Shown here piece after piece: positions 40,569 through 50,435 of a DNA stretch of 64,000 nucleotides (position 1 is the first letter of the stretch; the number at the start of each line of letters is the position of its first letter). The notes beneath the pieces are model-generated. The model had not been told where the DNA came from. It was given only the letters and a program-made list of their open reading frames with translations, and searched no databases. Source of the DNA: Dasania marina DSM 21967 (lineage in GTDB: Bacteria; Pseudomonadota; Gammaproteobacteria; Pseudomonadales; Dasaniaceae); NCBI RefSeq assembly GCF_000373485.1, contig NZ_KB891575.1:603084-667083 (forward strand). Reading direction: 5' to 3'. The translations under genes were made by a program, and so were the position numbers.

Positions 40569-43413
40569 CAGCATGAGCCATAACATGAGCCAGAACAAGA
40601 ACCAGAACATGAACTACAGCCACGCTATATCACCTCGCAAGCCCAATAACTTTCATAGCTATAACATGCTGGGGTTTTACCATAAGTTTTCTCAACTGCG
40701 CTCAGACTATTGGGCGCGGCTAAAAGAACAGCTTACCCGTATTAACTCCGGCAAACTTAGCCCGCTTGAATACCGGGTGGCGCGGCGTAGTATTTTTGCC
40801 ACCATGACCTTGCTCAATAATATAGAGGAATATTCCGCCTTTCCCTCTAAAAAAGACTTTTCGTATTTATGGGCCTTACTGCGTAAAAAAGATTTTGAAA
40901 ATCTTAGCAGCGCTGTGCATTTAATCGAACGTTCCTTGGTTAACGATGCTTATCATCACAAAGCAGTAGACCTAGGCCAGCCCGCCACCCTTAATAGCCA
41001 CAGCACTGGCCAGGTATTTCAACACAACGACAATAGTGGCCAGGAAGATACGCGCCCCTATTTTGAAGTTTTAGTGGTAGATGCCTTTCACAGCAGCGAA
41101 GATGAAGAACAAATACGGGCCACGTTTTTAGACCTGCGCCACGAAGATGACAAATACATTTACAATATAGTCACCGTGCGAAGCTTTGAAGATGCCTTAA
41201 TCGCGGTGTTAATTAATCGCAATATACAATCCTGCATTATTCGCTATGGCTTCGATATACGTTCAAAAAACCACTACGATATATTTGAGCACTTCTCATT
41301 AAACGTAAGCGAAACCGAGTTACATAAGCTTAGCCAAACCCAACTCAGTATTATGCTGGGTGAAAAAATAAAGCATATACGGCCAGAAATTGATTTGTTT
41401 TTAGTAACCGCTGACCGGGTAGAAGAAACCGCCAGCCTAGACGCCGACAACTTTCGCCGCAGTTTTTACCGCGAGCCTGGCAATATAGAACATCACGGTA
41501 GTATTTTAGCGGGCATACACGAGCGCTATCAAACGCCTTTTTTTACCGCCTTAAAAGAATACGCCCGTAAACCTACTGGTGTATTTCATGCCATGCCGCT
41601 CTCTAGAGGTAAGTCCATCAACTACTCGCGGTGGACCAAAGACTTTAGTAATTTTTACGGCAAGAATATATTTTTAGCTGAAACCTCAGCCACCAGTGGC
41701 GGCTTAGATTCGCTATTACAACCCCGCGGCCCCATTAAACACGCCCAGCAATTAGCCGCCCGCGCCTTTGGCGCACAAGAAACCTACTTTGTAACCAACG
41801 GCACTTCTACCGCCAATAAAATTGTTGTGCAAACTTTGGTTAAACCTGGTGATGTGGTGCTTATCGATAGAGACTGCCACAAGTCACATCATTACGGCAT
41901 GGTTATGATGGGTGCACAGGTTTCTTATTTAGATTCTTACCCGCTCAATGAATTCTCAATTTATGGCGCGGTACCCTTAGCGACTATTAAACGTAAGCTA
42001 TTAGAATACAAGCAAGCCGGCCGTTTACATGAGGTTAAGCTACTAATACTCACCAACTGCACCTTTGATGGCATTGTCTATAACGTACAGCAGGTTATGG
42101 AAGAGTGTTTAGCGATTAAGCCTGATTTGATTTTTATTTGGGATGAAGCCTGGTTTGCCTTTGCTGCCTTTAACCCCAGCTATCGTACCCGCAGCGCTAT
42201 GTATGCCGCCAAGCAATTACAAGAAAAATACAGCAGCGCTAGCTACCAAACAGAATATCAACAGTTTGTAGCAAAACAGCAAGCACACGATGGCGAACCC
42301 AGTATCGACAGCTTAGTTGCGCAAAAGCTATTACCCGACCCCGCCAAGGTTCGGCTGCGGGTTTATGCCACACAATCTACCCATAAAACCCTAACCTCTA
42401 TGCGGCAGGGCTCTATGATTCATATACATGATCAGGACTTCAGAAAAAAAGCCCGCGGCGCATTTAATGAAGCCTATATGACCCACACCACCACTTCGCC
42501 TAACTATCAAATACTGGCGTCATTGGATGTAGGCCGTCGCCAGGTAGAATTAGAAGGCTATGAGTTAGTACACAAGCAATTAGAAACTGCCTTTAATTTG
42601 CGCGAACAAATATCTGCCAGCCCACTATTATCAAAATACTTTAGGGTATTAAAAAATAAAGATCTCATCCCCGAACAATATAGAGTCTCAGGCGTAGAAA
42701 GCTTTTACGACCCTAAAACTGGCTGGAGCCGTATGGAAGAAGCCTGGCAACAAGATGAGTTTGTACTAGACCCCAGCCGCGTCACCTTACATATAGGCCA
42801 TGCAGGCATAGATGGTGATACCTTTAAAAACACCTATCTAATGAACAAGTACGGCATACAAATAAATAAAACCTCACGTAACACCGTTTTATTTATGACC
42901 AACATAGGTACCTCGCGCAGTTCGGTGACGTTTTTATTAGAAGTGTTAGTCAAGCTGGCCAGGAAAATTAAACGCAATATAGAGGGCTTTGACAGCGCCG
43001 AGCAATTACTGCATCAACGCTGTGTACACTCATTAACCCATGAGCACCCACCGCTGCCGGACTTTAGCTGCTTTCATCCCTGTTTTAAAACTAAGCACCA
43101 GCATTCACCCGATGGTGATATACGCCGCGCTTTTTTTATGAGCTATGAAGAAGACAACTGCGAATACCTGCGCTTTGATAACCAAGATTTACAAAATGCC
43201 ATAGCCGCCGGTAGGCAGGTGGTTTCTGCGCACTTTGTTACTCCTTATCCGCCGGGCTTTCCAGTATTGGTGCCGGGGCAAGTGGTTAGCAAAGATATTT
43301 TAGACTTTTTATTGAAGTTAGATGTCACCGAAATTCACGGCTATCAGCCGGAATTAGGTATAAAGATTTTTACAGATGACGTATTAGTTAACCACGAGGA
43401 GTTAACCGGATGA
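40558..43413 (+). CDS. PLP-dependent basic amino-acid (Orn/Lys/Arg) decarboxylase
   Basis: A 951-residue fold-type I decarboxylase, longer than the usual ~715-755 owing to an extended, partly low-complexity N-terminus and a long linker. The wing-like N-terminal part carries YFEVLVVDAFHSSEDEEQI. The core has TYFVTNGTSTANKIVVQTL, the Asp that contacts the PLP pyridine nitrogen in LIFIWDEAWFAFAAF, and the Schiff-base Lys610 in ATQSTHKTLTSMRQGSM. The substrate (arginine, lysine or ornithine) cannot be fixed. It overlaps putA by 11 bp and is coupled to the next ORF, so it is co-expressed with proline breakdown. Confidence 0.85.
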   Translation: MMINSMSHNMSQNKNQNMNYSHAISPRKPNNFHSYNMLGFYHKFSQLRSDYWARLKEQLTRINSGKLSPLEYRVARRSIFATMTLLNNIEEYSAFPSKKDFSYLWALLRKKDFENLSSAVHLIERSLVNDAYHHKAVDLGQPATLNSHSTGQVFQHNDNSGQEDTRPYFEVLVVDAFHSSEDEEQIRATFLDLRHEDDKYIYNIVTVRSFEDALIAVLINRNIQSCIIRYGFDIRSKNHYDIFEHFSLNVSETELHKLSQTQLSIMLGEKIKHIRPEIDLFLVTADRVEETASLDADNFRRSFYREPGNIEHHGSILAGIHERYQTPFFTALKEYARKPTGVFHAMPLSRGKSINYSRWTKDFSNFYGKNIFLAETSATSGGLDSLLQPRGPIKHAQQLAARAFGAQETYFVTNGTSTANKIVVQTLVKPGDVVLIDRDCHKSHHYGMVMMGAQVSYLDSYPLNEFSIYGAVPLATIKRKLLEYKQAGRLHEVKLLILTNCTFDGIVYNVQQVMEECLAIKPDLIFIWDEAWFAFAAFNPSYRTRSAMYAAKQLQEKYSSASYQTEYQQFVAKQQAHDGEPSIDSLVAQKLLPDPAKVRLRVYATQSTHKTLTSMRQGSMIHIHDQDFRKKARGAFNEAYMTHTTTSPNYQILASLDVGRRQVELEGYELVHKQLETAFNLREQISASPLLSKYFRVLKNKDLIPEQYRVSGVESFYDPKTGWSRMEEAWQQDEFVLDPSRVTLHIGHAGIDGDTFKNTYLMNKYGIQINKTSRNTVLFMTNIGTSRSSVTFLLEVLVKLARKIKRNIEGFDSAEQLLHQRCVHSLTHEHPPLPDFSCFHPCFKTKHQHSPDGDIRRAFFMSYEEDNCEYLRFDNQDLQNAIAAGRQVVSAHFVTPYPPGFPVLVPGQVVSKDILDFLLKLDVTEIHGYQPELGIKIFTDDVLVNHEELTG

Positions 43414-43595
43414 AAAGCAGCGATAGCAAGAATACCAAGGCCAACAAGCAGGCTCAGCATAATGCTGAGCCTGCCAATAACATAGCGACTGACTTTGATT
43501 GTTTAAAACTGAATAAGCAGCCGCCGACTAGCGACAAGCCAAAAGATAGAAATAGAAATGATGAGGGTGATAGTTTTTTAAAGGGCTATAACTAA
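43410..43595 (+). CDS. Possible 61-residue hydrophilic protein
   Basis: A 61-codon frame that starts inside the decarboxylase stop (ATGA, 43410-43413), which favours translation by coupling. The product is hydrophilic, rich in Lys, Asn, Asp and Gln (MKSSDSKNTKANKQAQHN), with no domain. Inside it lies a perfect 12-bp hairpin (43448-43474), which could instead be an attenuator, so coding status is uncertain. Confidence 0.4.
   Translation: MKSSDSKNTKANKQAQHNAEPANNIATDFDCLKLNKQPPTSDKPKDRNRNDEGDSFLKGYN
43448..43474 (+). terminator. Perfect hairpin inside the small ORF after the decarboxylase
   Basis: GCAGGCTCAGCA-TAA-TGCTGAGCCTGC is a 12-bp perfect stem with a 3-base loop. It lies 36 bp after the decarboxylase stop; no T-run follows. 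It may be a processing or weak termination site. Confidence 0.45.
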
Positions 43596-43627
43596 ATAGC
43601 CCAGCACTCAGCAACACACAGTAATAA

Positions 43628-44956
43628 TTACACTAAACCCGCTAGACGGGTTAAGTTAACCGCTCCGGTTTCAGTCATTAAAATATTATCTTCTATACGT
43701 ATGCCGCCCCAAGGTTTTAAGGCGGTTACGGCATCCCAGTTTATGGCCGCGCCGCGCGCATCTTGTTGCGCTTGCTGCAATATCGGCTCTATAAAATATA
43801 AACCTGGTTCTATGGTAAAAACCTGATTGGCCTCTATGCTGCGTGTTAAACGTAAATAAGGGTGCGCCTGCGGTGCTTTTAATTCGCCACCTTGTGGGTC
43901 GGTTAACCAACCGCCTCGGTCGTGCACTTGTATACCCAAGTAATGGCCTAGGCCGTGAGGGAAAAATACCGAAGTCACGCCCTGCGCTAACAAGCTGTCT
44001 ACACTGCCCTGCACTAATGTAAACTCTAATAATATCGCCGCCAAGGCACGGTGTGCTTGTATATGCACATCCACATAGCTTAAGCCTACCGCCAATGACG
44101 CCACCAAGTTTTGTTGCAAGCTATGCATGGCGATAATTAAATCGGCAAACACGCCGGGCTGGTAGGCATAGCTGCGGCTAATATCGGCGGCATAACCCGC
44201 CACGCTAACACCCGCATCTATTAAAAAGGATTTAGGGCTGGCCGGTTGTTGCCGCGACTTATGGGGGTAATGCAATACCGCCGCATGTTCATTTAGGGCA
44301 ATTATGCTGTTATAGGGCTGGTCATTGTCTAATTGCTGGGTGGCTTGCAAATAGGCCATATGTATTTGGTATTCAGATTCACCGCGGTAAAACGCCTCGG
44401 CTGCCGCCCGGTGGCCCAACACCGCCGCTTCATTAGCCTGCCGTATGCAGGCCTGCTCATAATCACTTTTATAAGCGCGGTAGTAATCTATAGCCGTTAA
44501 CAAGCTTTCACAGTTAGTCGTGCAGTTTGTTAAGTTTTTTATACACGCCTGCGCAGGGCCTATATAAGCGATTTTTTCTTCGTTGCTAGCTAACCATTGC
44601 GGTAACTCTTTTGGATGGTCAAAGCTAACAACCTCAAAAGCCTGCTGCACTAGCGCATCATCTAAGGGCGCGGGCTGGTGCCAAATATCTTCGGGGAAGT
44701 AATATAATAAAGTGGGCTTGCTTGCTTGGCAATCGATAATCAGCCACGAGCCTGCAGCCTCTACTAGATTTAACCAGCTGGCAAAATACGGATTAAGTTT
44801 AAAGGGGTAATCGCCATCATCGCGAAAGTGATAGTTAATATCCCCGGCAGCAATAAGCAGCCGGCCATAACCTTGCTCACTTAATAATTGGCAAGTCTGG
44901 CTAAACTGTTGCTGTATATGCTGAAGATACTGCTGGGATAAACTGCTGGGGACCAC
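43628..44956 (-). CDS. pepQ: Xaa-Pro dipeptidase (prolidase, M24B)
   Basis: A 442-residue PepQ-like M24B peptidase of normal length. The dimetal ligands are visible: two Asp in LIDAGVSVAGYAADISRSYA, His in FFPHGLGHYLGIQVHD, Glu in VFTIEPGLYFIEPIL and the last Glu in GGIRIEDNILMTETGAV. It releases proline from Xaa-Pro dipeptides, feeding the PutA pathway encoded on the other strand. It converges with the putA-decarboxylase genes and follows an Lrp gene on its own strand, giving a logical proline-utilisation neighbourhood. Confidence 0.93.
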   Translation of the reverse strand: MVPSSLSQQYLQHIQQQFSQTCQLLSEQGYGRLLIAAGDINYHFRDDGDYPFKLNPYFASWLNLVEAAGSWLIIDCQASKPTLLYYFPEDIWHQPAPLDDALVQQAFEVVSFDHPKELPQWLASNEEKIAYIGPAQACIKNLTNCTTNCESLLTAIDYYRAYKSDYEQACIRQANEAAVLGHRAAAEAFYRGESEYQIHMAYLQATQQLDNDQPYNSIIALNEHAAVLHYPHKSRQQPASPKSFLIDAGVSVAGYAADISRSYAYQPGVFADLIIAMHSLQQNLVASLAVGLSYVDVHIQAHRALAAILLEFTLVQGSVDSLLAQGVTSVFFPHGLGHYLGIQVHDRGGWLTDPQGGELKAPQAHPYLRLTRSIEANQVFTIEPGLYFIEPILQQAQQDARGAAINWDAVTALKPWGGIRIEDNILMTETGAVNLTRLAGLV

Positions 44957-45032
44957 ATCACACCTCTAATGCTTACTTATGTTTTTTGCTACTGTTTGTT
45001 GCTTTCTGCTTTTTTATTGACTGCCCGTTAGA

Positions 45033-45533
45033 TTATTCCGGGTTGCGCCATTCCAAGCCATCTAAGGGGTAGCCTGAAAACCACATGGGCTCATCCAGTA
45101 CAAAATAACTGGTTATTTTTCCTATGCCTAAGGGGCTTTGCAATAAGTTATCGCAGAGCTCATTGAAATCGGCAATGGTGGAACAAACTACAAAAGCAAT
45201 ATAATTGATTTCACCATTCACGCGCAGGCAATCGCAAAACTCTGGGTATTTCTTAACACCCTTTTCAAAGACACTAAAATCCTGATAGCCCTGGTTTTTT
45301 AAGGTGATATGCAAATAAGCTTTAACATTAATACACAGCTTGTTGATATCTACCGCCATCACATACTGCAAAATGTAGGCTGACTCCTCTAAAGCTTTTA
45401 CTCGCTGCAGGCAGGCACTGGGGGAAAGCCCTATACGTTCGGCCAGCTCATTGTTGCTAATACGCGCATTGCCCTGTAACTCTTTTAAAATATTACGGTT
45501 AATGCGGTCCATCTTAATTGGTTTTTTTGACAT
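45033..45533 (-). CDS. Second Lrp/AsnC-family regulator
   Basis: About 166 residues from the ATG at 45533 (a TTG immediately upstream is an alternative), preceded by GGGAGA. HTH: RINRNILKELQGNARISNNE and LSPSACLQRVKALEESAYIL; C-terminal RAM-like domain follows. It is upstream of pepQ on the same strand with about 75 bp between, so it may control the peptidase or sense its product. It is clearly diverged from the regulator at 35979. Confidence 0.85.
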   Translation of the reverse strand: MSKKPIKMDRINRNILKELQGNARISNNELAERIGLSPSACLQRVKALEESAYILQYVMAVDINKLCINVKAYLHITLKNQGYQDFSVFEKGVKKYPEFCDCLRVNGEINYIAFVVCSTIADFNELCDNLLQSPLGIGKITSYFVLDEPMWFSGYPLDGLEWRNPE

Positions 45534-45779
45534 CAAGGTCTCCCGGTTTAGCGCTTAGTCGCTAAACGATAACACTCTAGCTAAGCTTAGTATGGCGCAA
45601 TATCACCCTAAAGGCGGCGGATTGCATTGCACTATTCCGTAATTACTGCGGTTAGCGCAGGGCACTTCAAAAAATAATTTTTGCGCTTTCTAGGACAATA
45701 GATGGATACGATAATAGATTGCTACGGCAATAATAGTTCGTATTCCTTACTCTGTAACCCGCTCTATTAAGGCCATGCT

Positions 45780-46319
45780 ATGTCTTTATCTACCGCCACC
45801 ACTCCTAAGGTCACTATAGAAACCCCGCTAGGCCCCATTATTGTGGAGCTATACCCACAACAGGCCCCACTAACCGTGGCCAACTTTTTACAGTATTGCC
45901 AGCAGGGTTTGTTTGCTAACAGCAGTTTTTTTCGCATTGTTAACGAGCACAACGCCCAACAAGCCGAAGACGCCAACGCAAGTATACAAGTGATACAAGG
46001 TGGTTTGGCGCCCGGTGATAAGCGCTTACTACCCCCCATCGCCCACGAAAGCACAGAGCAAACAGGACTATTGCACGAAGACGGAGTGATTTCTATGGCA
46101 CGCTTTGAGCCAGGCACCGCCGATGGCAGTTTCTTTTTTTGTATAGGTGAGCAACCAGCGCTGAATTTTGCCGGCAAGCGCTACGCCGATGGCCTAGGCT
46201 TTGCTGCCTTTGGCCGCATTATTAGCGGCCGCCAAGTATTAGAAGCTATTTATCACTTAGCGGAAGACGAAGAATATTTAAAAGATGAGATTTCGATAAT
46301 CAGTATTTATCAAATATAA
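45780..46319 (+). CDS. Cyclophilin-type peptidyl-prolyl cis-trans isomerase
   Basis: A 179-residue cyclophilin without signal peptide, so cytoplasmic. VTIETPLGPIIVELYPQQAP and TVANFLQYCQQGLFANSSFF give the start of the fold; the active-site region has FRIVNEHNAQQAEDANASIQ and VISMARFEPGTADGSFFFC, and LGFAAFGRIISGRQVLEAIY near the end. A short insert before IQVIQGGLAPGDKR differs from E. coli PpiB. Followed by the hairpin at 46321. Confidence 0.9.
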   Translation: MSLSTATTPKVTIETPLGPIIVELYPQQAPLTVANFLQYCQQGLFANSSFFRIVNEHNAQQAEDANASIQVIQGGLAPGDKRLLPPIAHESTEQTGLLHEDGVISMARFEPGTADGSFFFCIGEQPALNFAGKRYADGLGFAAFGRIISGRQVLEAIYHLAEDEEYLKDEISIISIYQI

Positions 46320-46320
46320 A

Positions 46321-46347
46321 ACCCTAAGCGGCTTAGCCGCTTAGGGT
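46321..46347. terminator. Bidirectional hairpin terminator
   Basis: ACCCTAAGCGGC-TTA-GCCGCTTAGGGT is a perfect 12-bp stem. On the minus strand it is followed by TTTTATATTT, which suits the end of the hyuA-hyuB transcript; it also lies right after the cyclophilin stop. Confidence 0.7.
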
Positions 46348-46398
46348 GAACCTCCTTGTTCAACATAGCCATCACGCCTGCTCGCCGCTAAACCGTGC

Positions 46399-48078
46399 TT
46401 AAGCCTTACCGTAGATTTTTTCAGCTAACTCAGCACTGATATAGCCGTTGCGTATATCTTCTTGCACTAAAGCCGGCGCGCGTTTTTTAGCGTCGCCCCA
46501 ACCCGCCCCAGTACCGGTAACCAGCCGCACGGTATCGCCCTGCTTAACCGCTACCCGGCTACCCTTACTAAACTGCTGTAGTACTTGGCCATCTCTTAAT
46601 ACTTGGGCGTAGTTGCAAGAGCCCACATCGCCGCCGTCTATGCCCCAGGGTGGCGTTTTGCCGCGACCAAAAAAAGTGGAGATTTCGGCATCGCCCGATA
46701 TCGCTTTGTAATCTAACACCACGCCTTTGCCGCCGCGGTGCTCACCGGTACCGGCACCGGCGTCATGATCATTAAAAGCGTATTGCTCTACCCGCACGCC
46801 GTAGCGCGCCTCGGTGATTTCTACCGGTATGTTGCGGGTTTCGCCATTGCCTACACAAAACTGGCCACTCTCGCCGTCTTTATCCACCCCTGCGCCCCAG
46901 CCGCCCAACAAGGGCTGCACTAATAAATAACTATCGCCTTGGCTGTTTTTACCCGACATCACCATAGAGCATACCGAACCATACTCACCAGCCTGCAACA
47001 CGCCGGGCATGGCGGTGCATAGCGCCTTGCGCATCACGTCGGCGGCATACACCATGGTTTCAAAATACGACGATACCGGTGCTGGTTTTTGCACCGTACA
47101 TAGTGTGCCCTCGGGGCATATCACTTCTATGCAACGAAAGCAGCCATCGGTAGCGGGCACGCCGGGGTCGGCTATACCCATAAAGACTTCCCTAGCCGAA
47201 GATACCAACGCCCCCCTGGGCATATTAATACCGCCGGGCACTTGCGGGCTGGTGCCGGTAAAGTCGACAATAAATTTACTATCGGTAATAGTGACTTTTA
47301 CTTGTATATGAAAAGGGCCATTGCCCAAGCCATCTTCATCAATAATATCGTCGGCATAAAATTCACCGCGGGGCAGTTTTTTAAACTGCTCGGCTACCAT
47401 GGCTTCGCCGTGGTCCAATAATTGGGTAATCGAATTTTGCACCGTGTCTAAGCTATATTTTTCTATTAAGCTCAGCAGGCGGCGTTCGCCCACTTGCAAC
47501 GATGCCGAACAGGCCCATAGGTCGCCCAAGGTCATATCGGGCAAACGCACATTGGCGCGTATCATTTCTAAGATAGCGTCATTGGCTACGCCCTTAGCAA
47601 ACACTTTAATACCGGGAAACTGTAAACCCTCTTGGTAAATCTCTGAGGCATCGGCGCTAAAACTGCCGGGGTCTTTGCCGCCTATTTCGGTCCAGTGGGC
47701 TTTGTTGGCGGTCCAGGCAATTAGCTCGCCCTTGTAAAAAACTGGCTTAACCATAGAGACATCGGATAAGTGTGTGCCGCCGCCAGAGTAAGGGTCGTTA
47801 ATAATAAAAACATCGCCCTCATCTATGCTTCTGTTTTCATACTTAGCCAGTATGGCTTTTACCGCGCCATCTAAGGTGCCGATAAAGCCTGGTATGCCAT
47901 TACCTTGAGCGATAAGGCAGCCTGTGGCATCGGTAATGCCTATGCCGTAATCCAAAGCCTCATAAATAATGGGGCTCATGCTAGAGCGCTTTAGCGCTAA
48001 AAACATTTCTTCGCCTATCGCCACCAAGGAGTTTTTAACTATCTCTATGGTAAAAATATCGTTAGTTGCCTTGTTCAT
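46399..48078 (-). CDS. HyuB-family hydantoinase/oxoprolinase subunit B
   Basis: A 559-residue protein of the HyuB family, the B subunit of N-methylhydantoinase, 5-oxoprolinase and acetone/acetophenone carboxylase-like enzymes. Family stretches are FTIEIVKNSLVAIGEEMFLA, YSGGGTHLSDVSMVKPVFYK, TSPQVPGGINMPRGALVS and AGAGTGEHRGGKGVVLDYKA. It works with the HyuA partner encoded 47 bp upstream in the same unit. The actual ring substrate or carboxylation substrate is unknown. Confidence 0.9.
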   Translation of the reverse strand: MNKATNDIFTIEIVKNSLVAIGEEMFLALKRSSMSPIIYEALDYGIGITDATGCLIAQGNGIPGFIGTLDGAVKAILAKYENRSIDEGDVFIINDPYSGGGTHLSDVSMVKPVFYKGELIAWTANKAHWTEIGGKDPGSFSADASEIYQEGLQFPGIKVFAKGVANDAILEMIRANVRLPDMTLGDLWACSASLQVGERRLLSLIEKYSLDTVQNSITQLLDHGEAMVAEQFKKLPRGEFYADDIIDEDGLGNGPFHIQVKVTITDSKFIVDFTGTSPQVPGGINMPRGALVSSAREVFMGIADPGVPATDGCFRCIEVICPEGTLCTVQKPAPVSSYFETMVYAADVMRKALCTAMPGVLQAGEYGSVCSMVMSGKNSQGDSYLLVQPLLGGWGAGVDKDGESGQFCVGNGETRNIPVEITEARYGVRVEQYAFNDHDAGAGTGEHRGGKGVVLDYKAISGDAEISTFFGRGKTPPWGIDGGDVGSCNYAQVLRDGQVLQQFSKGSRVAVKQGDTVRLVTGTGAGWGDAKKRAPALVQEDIRNGYISAELAEKIYGKA

Positions 48079-48125
48079 ATCTACACCTACTTACTGAATT
48101 CATTTATGGCTGCATCTATCATTGA

Positions 48126-50171
48126 CTATGCATTTACCTGTATGTGTAAGCCGCCAAACTTATCTAAGGTTACCCGGTTATTGGGTAGCACCACGGTGGT
48201 GGTGGTGCTCTCTTCGATAATGGCAGGGCCGGTAATTAACATGCCCGGCAATAATTTTTCTCGCTGATAAATTGCTGCTTGATGTACGCCAGCCACATCG
48301 TAATCCACTTCACGTTGGCCTACGTAGGCGCTGCTAGCATCTTCACTAGGTGCCTGCAGCAAGCTTTGTAATTCGGATTTTTCTACCAAGCCATAGGCCA
48401 CCAAGTGTACGTTAACCACTTCTATGGCTACGTCTAAGCGATAGGTGTAGGCCTTTTCATGCACTTGGTGAAAGCTTTGAATAATGGCGTTTAAATCTAG
48501 CTGGCTATTTTTGTTAAAGGGTACTTTTACAGTGTGCTCTTGGCCTTTATAGCGGGCATCAATGTAATGCTCAAAGCGTACTTTTTCGGCGCCGAAGTCA
48601 TCGGCTAAATAATCTTCATAGGCCTGCTGCTCTTGTTGGCCAAAGGCATTCAGTAAATCGTCTTTGGCGTTTTCACTTAAGGGCAGAATTTGGGTTTGGA
48701 TATAATCCCGGCGCAGGTCTAGCATTAACATGCCGTAGGCAGAAAACACTCCAGCATGGGGCGGGATGATAACTTTGGGTATGCTCAATTCGGCCGCTAA
48801 CTCAACCGCATGCATAGCACCGCCACCACCAAAGGCCATCAGTGAAAAATCACGGGGGTCGTAGCCTTTGTTAATTGAAATTAATTTTAGGGCGTTAACC
48901 ATATTGGCATTGGCAATTTGTAATACGCCTCGGGCAACCGCTTGCGCATCCACCCCTAAATGCTCACCCAGCCCAGTAAAAGCTTCGCGCACTGCCTGCA
49001 TGTCGGGACTAATGTCGCCATTGGCGAAACTTTGCGGGTTAATGCGGCCAGTCACTAAATTAGCATCGGTGGTGGTAGGCGCACTGCCGCCACGACCATA
49101 GGCTACTGGCCCGGGGGTAGAACCTGCACTCTGCGGCCCTACGTGCAAACTGCCGGCGGCATCTATCCAGGCGATGCTACCGCCGCCATTACCAATTTCG
49201 ACGATGTCTATTACCGGCGTTTTTATCGGGTAGCCGCTACTTTTGGCGGTTTTTTCTATTACGTACTCGGTGGTGATGGCGGTTTGGCCCTGATGTATTA
49301 GCGAGCACTTAGCGGTAGTACCGCCTATATCCAAGGCCAATACATTATTTTCGTCGATTAAATTGCCATAGGCAGCGGCACCTAAGATACCGCCCACCGG
49401 GCCAGACTCAATTAAGCTGATGGGGTTGGCCTTGGCGGCGGCGGTAGTTGCTATGCCGCCATTGGATTGCATAATAAACGGCGCACGGCTAAGGCCGTTT
49501 TCGGCCAGCTTGCTTTGCAGGCGATCGAGGTAAGCTTGGGTAGGCGGCAACACATAGGCCGATAACACCGTGGTATTGCTGCGCTCATACTCGCGCCACT
49601 CCCGTGAAATATGGTGTGAGGCTATAACCGCCACTTCTGGCCACTGCTGTTTAATGGCGGCGACCACTTGCTGCTCATGGCTGGGGTTGGCATAAGCATG
49701 TAAAAAACAAACCGCTATGGCCTCTACGCCCTCTTGCTGATACAGCGCAATAATATCGGCTAAGTTCTCTAGATTCACCGGTTCCACTTCGGCACCGCTG
49801 TAATCTAGGCGGCCAGCAACTTCACAGCGTAAATAACGCGGCACAAAGGGCTTGGGTTTTTGGTAGTAGTTGTTAAAAATATCGGGGGTATCGCCGCGGG
49901 CAATTTCCAGCACATCGCGAAAGCCCTTAGTGGTAATTAGGCCGGTTTTAACACCTTTGCGCTCGGTTAAGGAGTTGATAACTACGGTAGTGCCGTGGGC
50001 AAAGAAATCGATAGTTTCACAATTCAGCTCGGCCTTGGCGGCGGCATTTAATACCCCTTGTTCGAAATTGGGGTATACCGTGTCGCTTTTGATGGTGCGT
50101 ATGGTCCCCTCTTCTACATACACTAAATCGGTAAAGGTGCCACCAACATCTGTCGCTACTCTAACTGTCAT
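48126..50171 (-). CDS. HyuA-family hydantoinase/oxoprolinase subunit A (ATP-dependent)
   Basis: A 681-residue HyuA protein of the normal ~690-residue length. It has the ASKHA-like ATP-binding fold: ATDVGGTFTDLVYVEEGTIR (phosphate loop), HGTTVVINSLTERKGVKTGL, and LALDIGGTTAKCSLIHQG. ATP hydrolysis drives opening of a lactam, hydantoin or similar ring, or carboxylation, together with HyuB. The order TonB receptor, MFS, hyuA, hyuB suggests uptake from outside followed by ring opening. No third, gamma subunit is seen. Confidence 0.9.
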   Translation of the reverse strand: MTVRVATDVGGTFTDLVYVEEGTIRTIKSDTVYPNFEQGVLNAAAKAELNCETIDFFAHGTTVVINSLTERKGVKTGLITTKGFRDVLEIARGDTPDIFNNYYQKPKPFVPRYLRCEVAGRLDYSGAEVEPVNLENLADIIALYQQEGVEAIAVCFLHAYANPSHEQQVVAAIKQQWPEVAVIASHHISREWREYERSNTTVLSAYVLPPTQAYLDRLQSKLAENGLSRAPFIMQSNGGIATTAAAKANPISLIESGPVGGILGAAAYGNLIDENNVLALDIGGTTAKCSLIHQGQTAITTEYVIEKTAKSSGYPIKTPVIDIVEIGNGGGSIAWIDAAGSLHVGPQSAGSTPGPVAYGRGGSAPTTTDANLVTGRINPQSFANGDISPDMQAVREAFTGLGEHLGVDAQAVARGVLQIANANMVNALKLISINKGYDPRDFSLMAFGGGGAMHAVELAAELSIPKVIIPPHAGVFSAYGMLMLDLRRDYIQTQILPLSENAKDDLLNAFGQQEQQAYEDYLADDFGAEKVRFEHYIDARYKGQEHTVKVPFNKNSQLDLNAIIQSFHQVHEKAYTYRLDVAIEVVNVHLVAYGLVEKSELQSLLQAPSEDASSAYVGQREVDYDVAGVHQAAIYQREKLLPGMLITGPAIIEESTTTTVVLPNNRVTLDKFGGLHIQVNA

Positions 50172-50435
50172 ACTGCCTCCAGACTCTTTACTACTGCACT
50201 AACGAGCTGCGCGGTTAATATCTATGGTTAAATTATCAGTTAATGACCAAATATTGTTTTGAATAACCCTTAGATCAGGAAATATCGAATCAATTTGCCA
50301 GCACAATTTGTCGCTATTTTTGGCAAGCGGTTTATTCGTGCATTTTTATTACCTTTTCCTCTATTACAGGCAGGTTGTTATCTAAATCGTGCACAAAATA
50401 ATGCTCTAACAACGACTAAGCTCATAGTTTTATAA

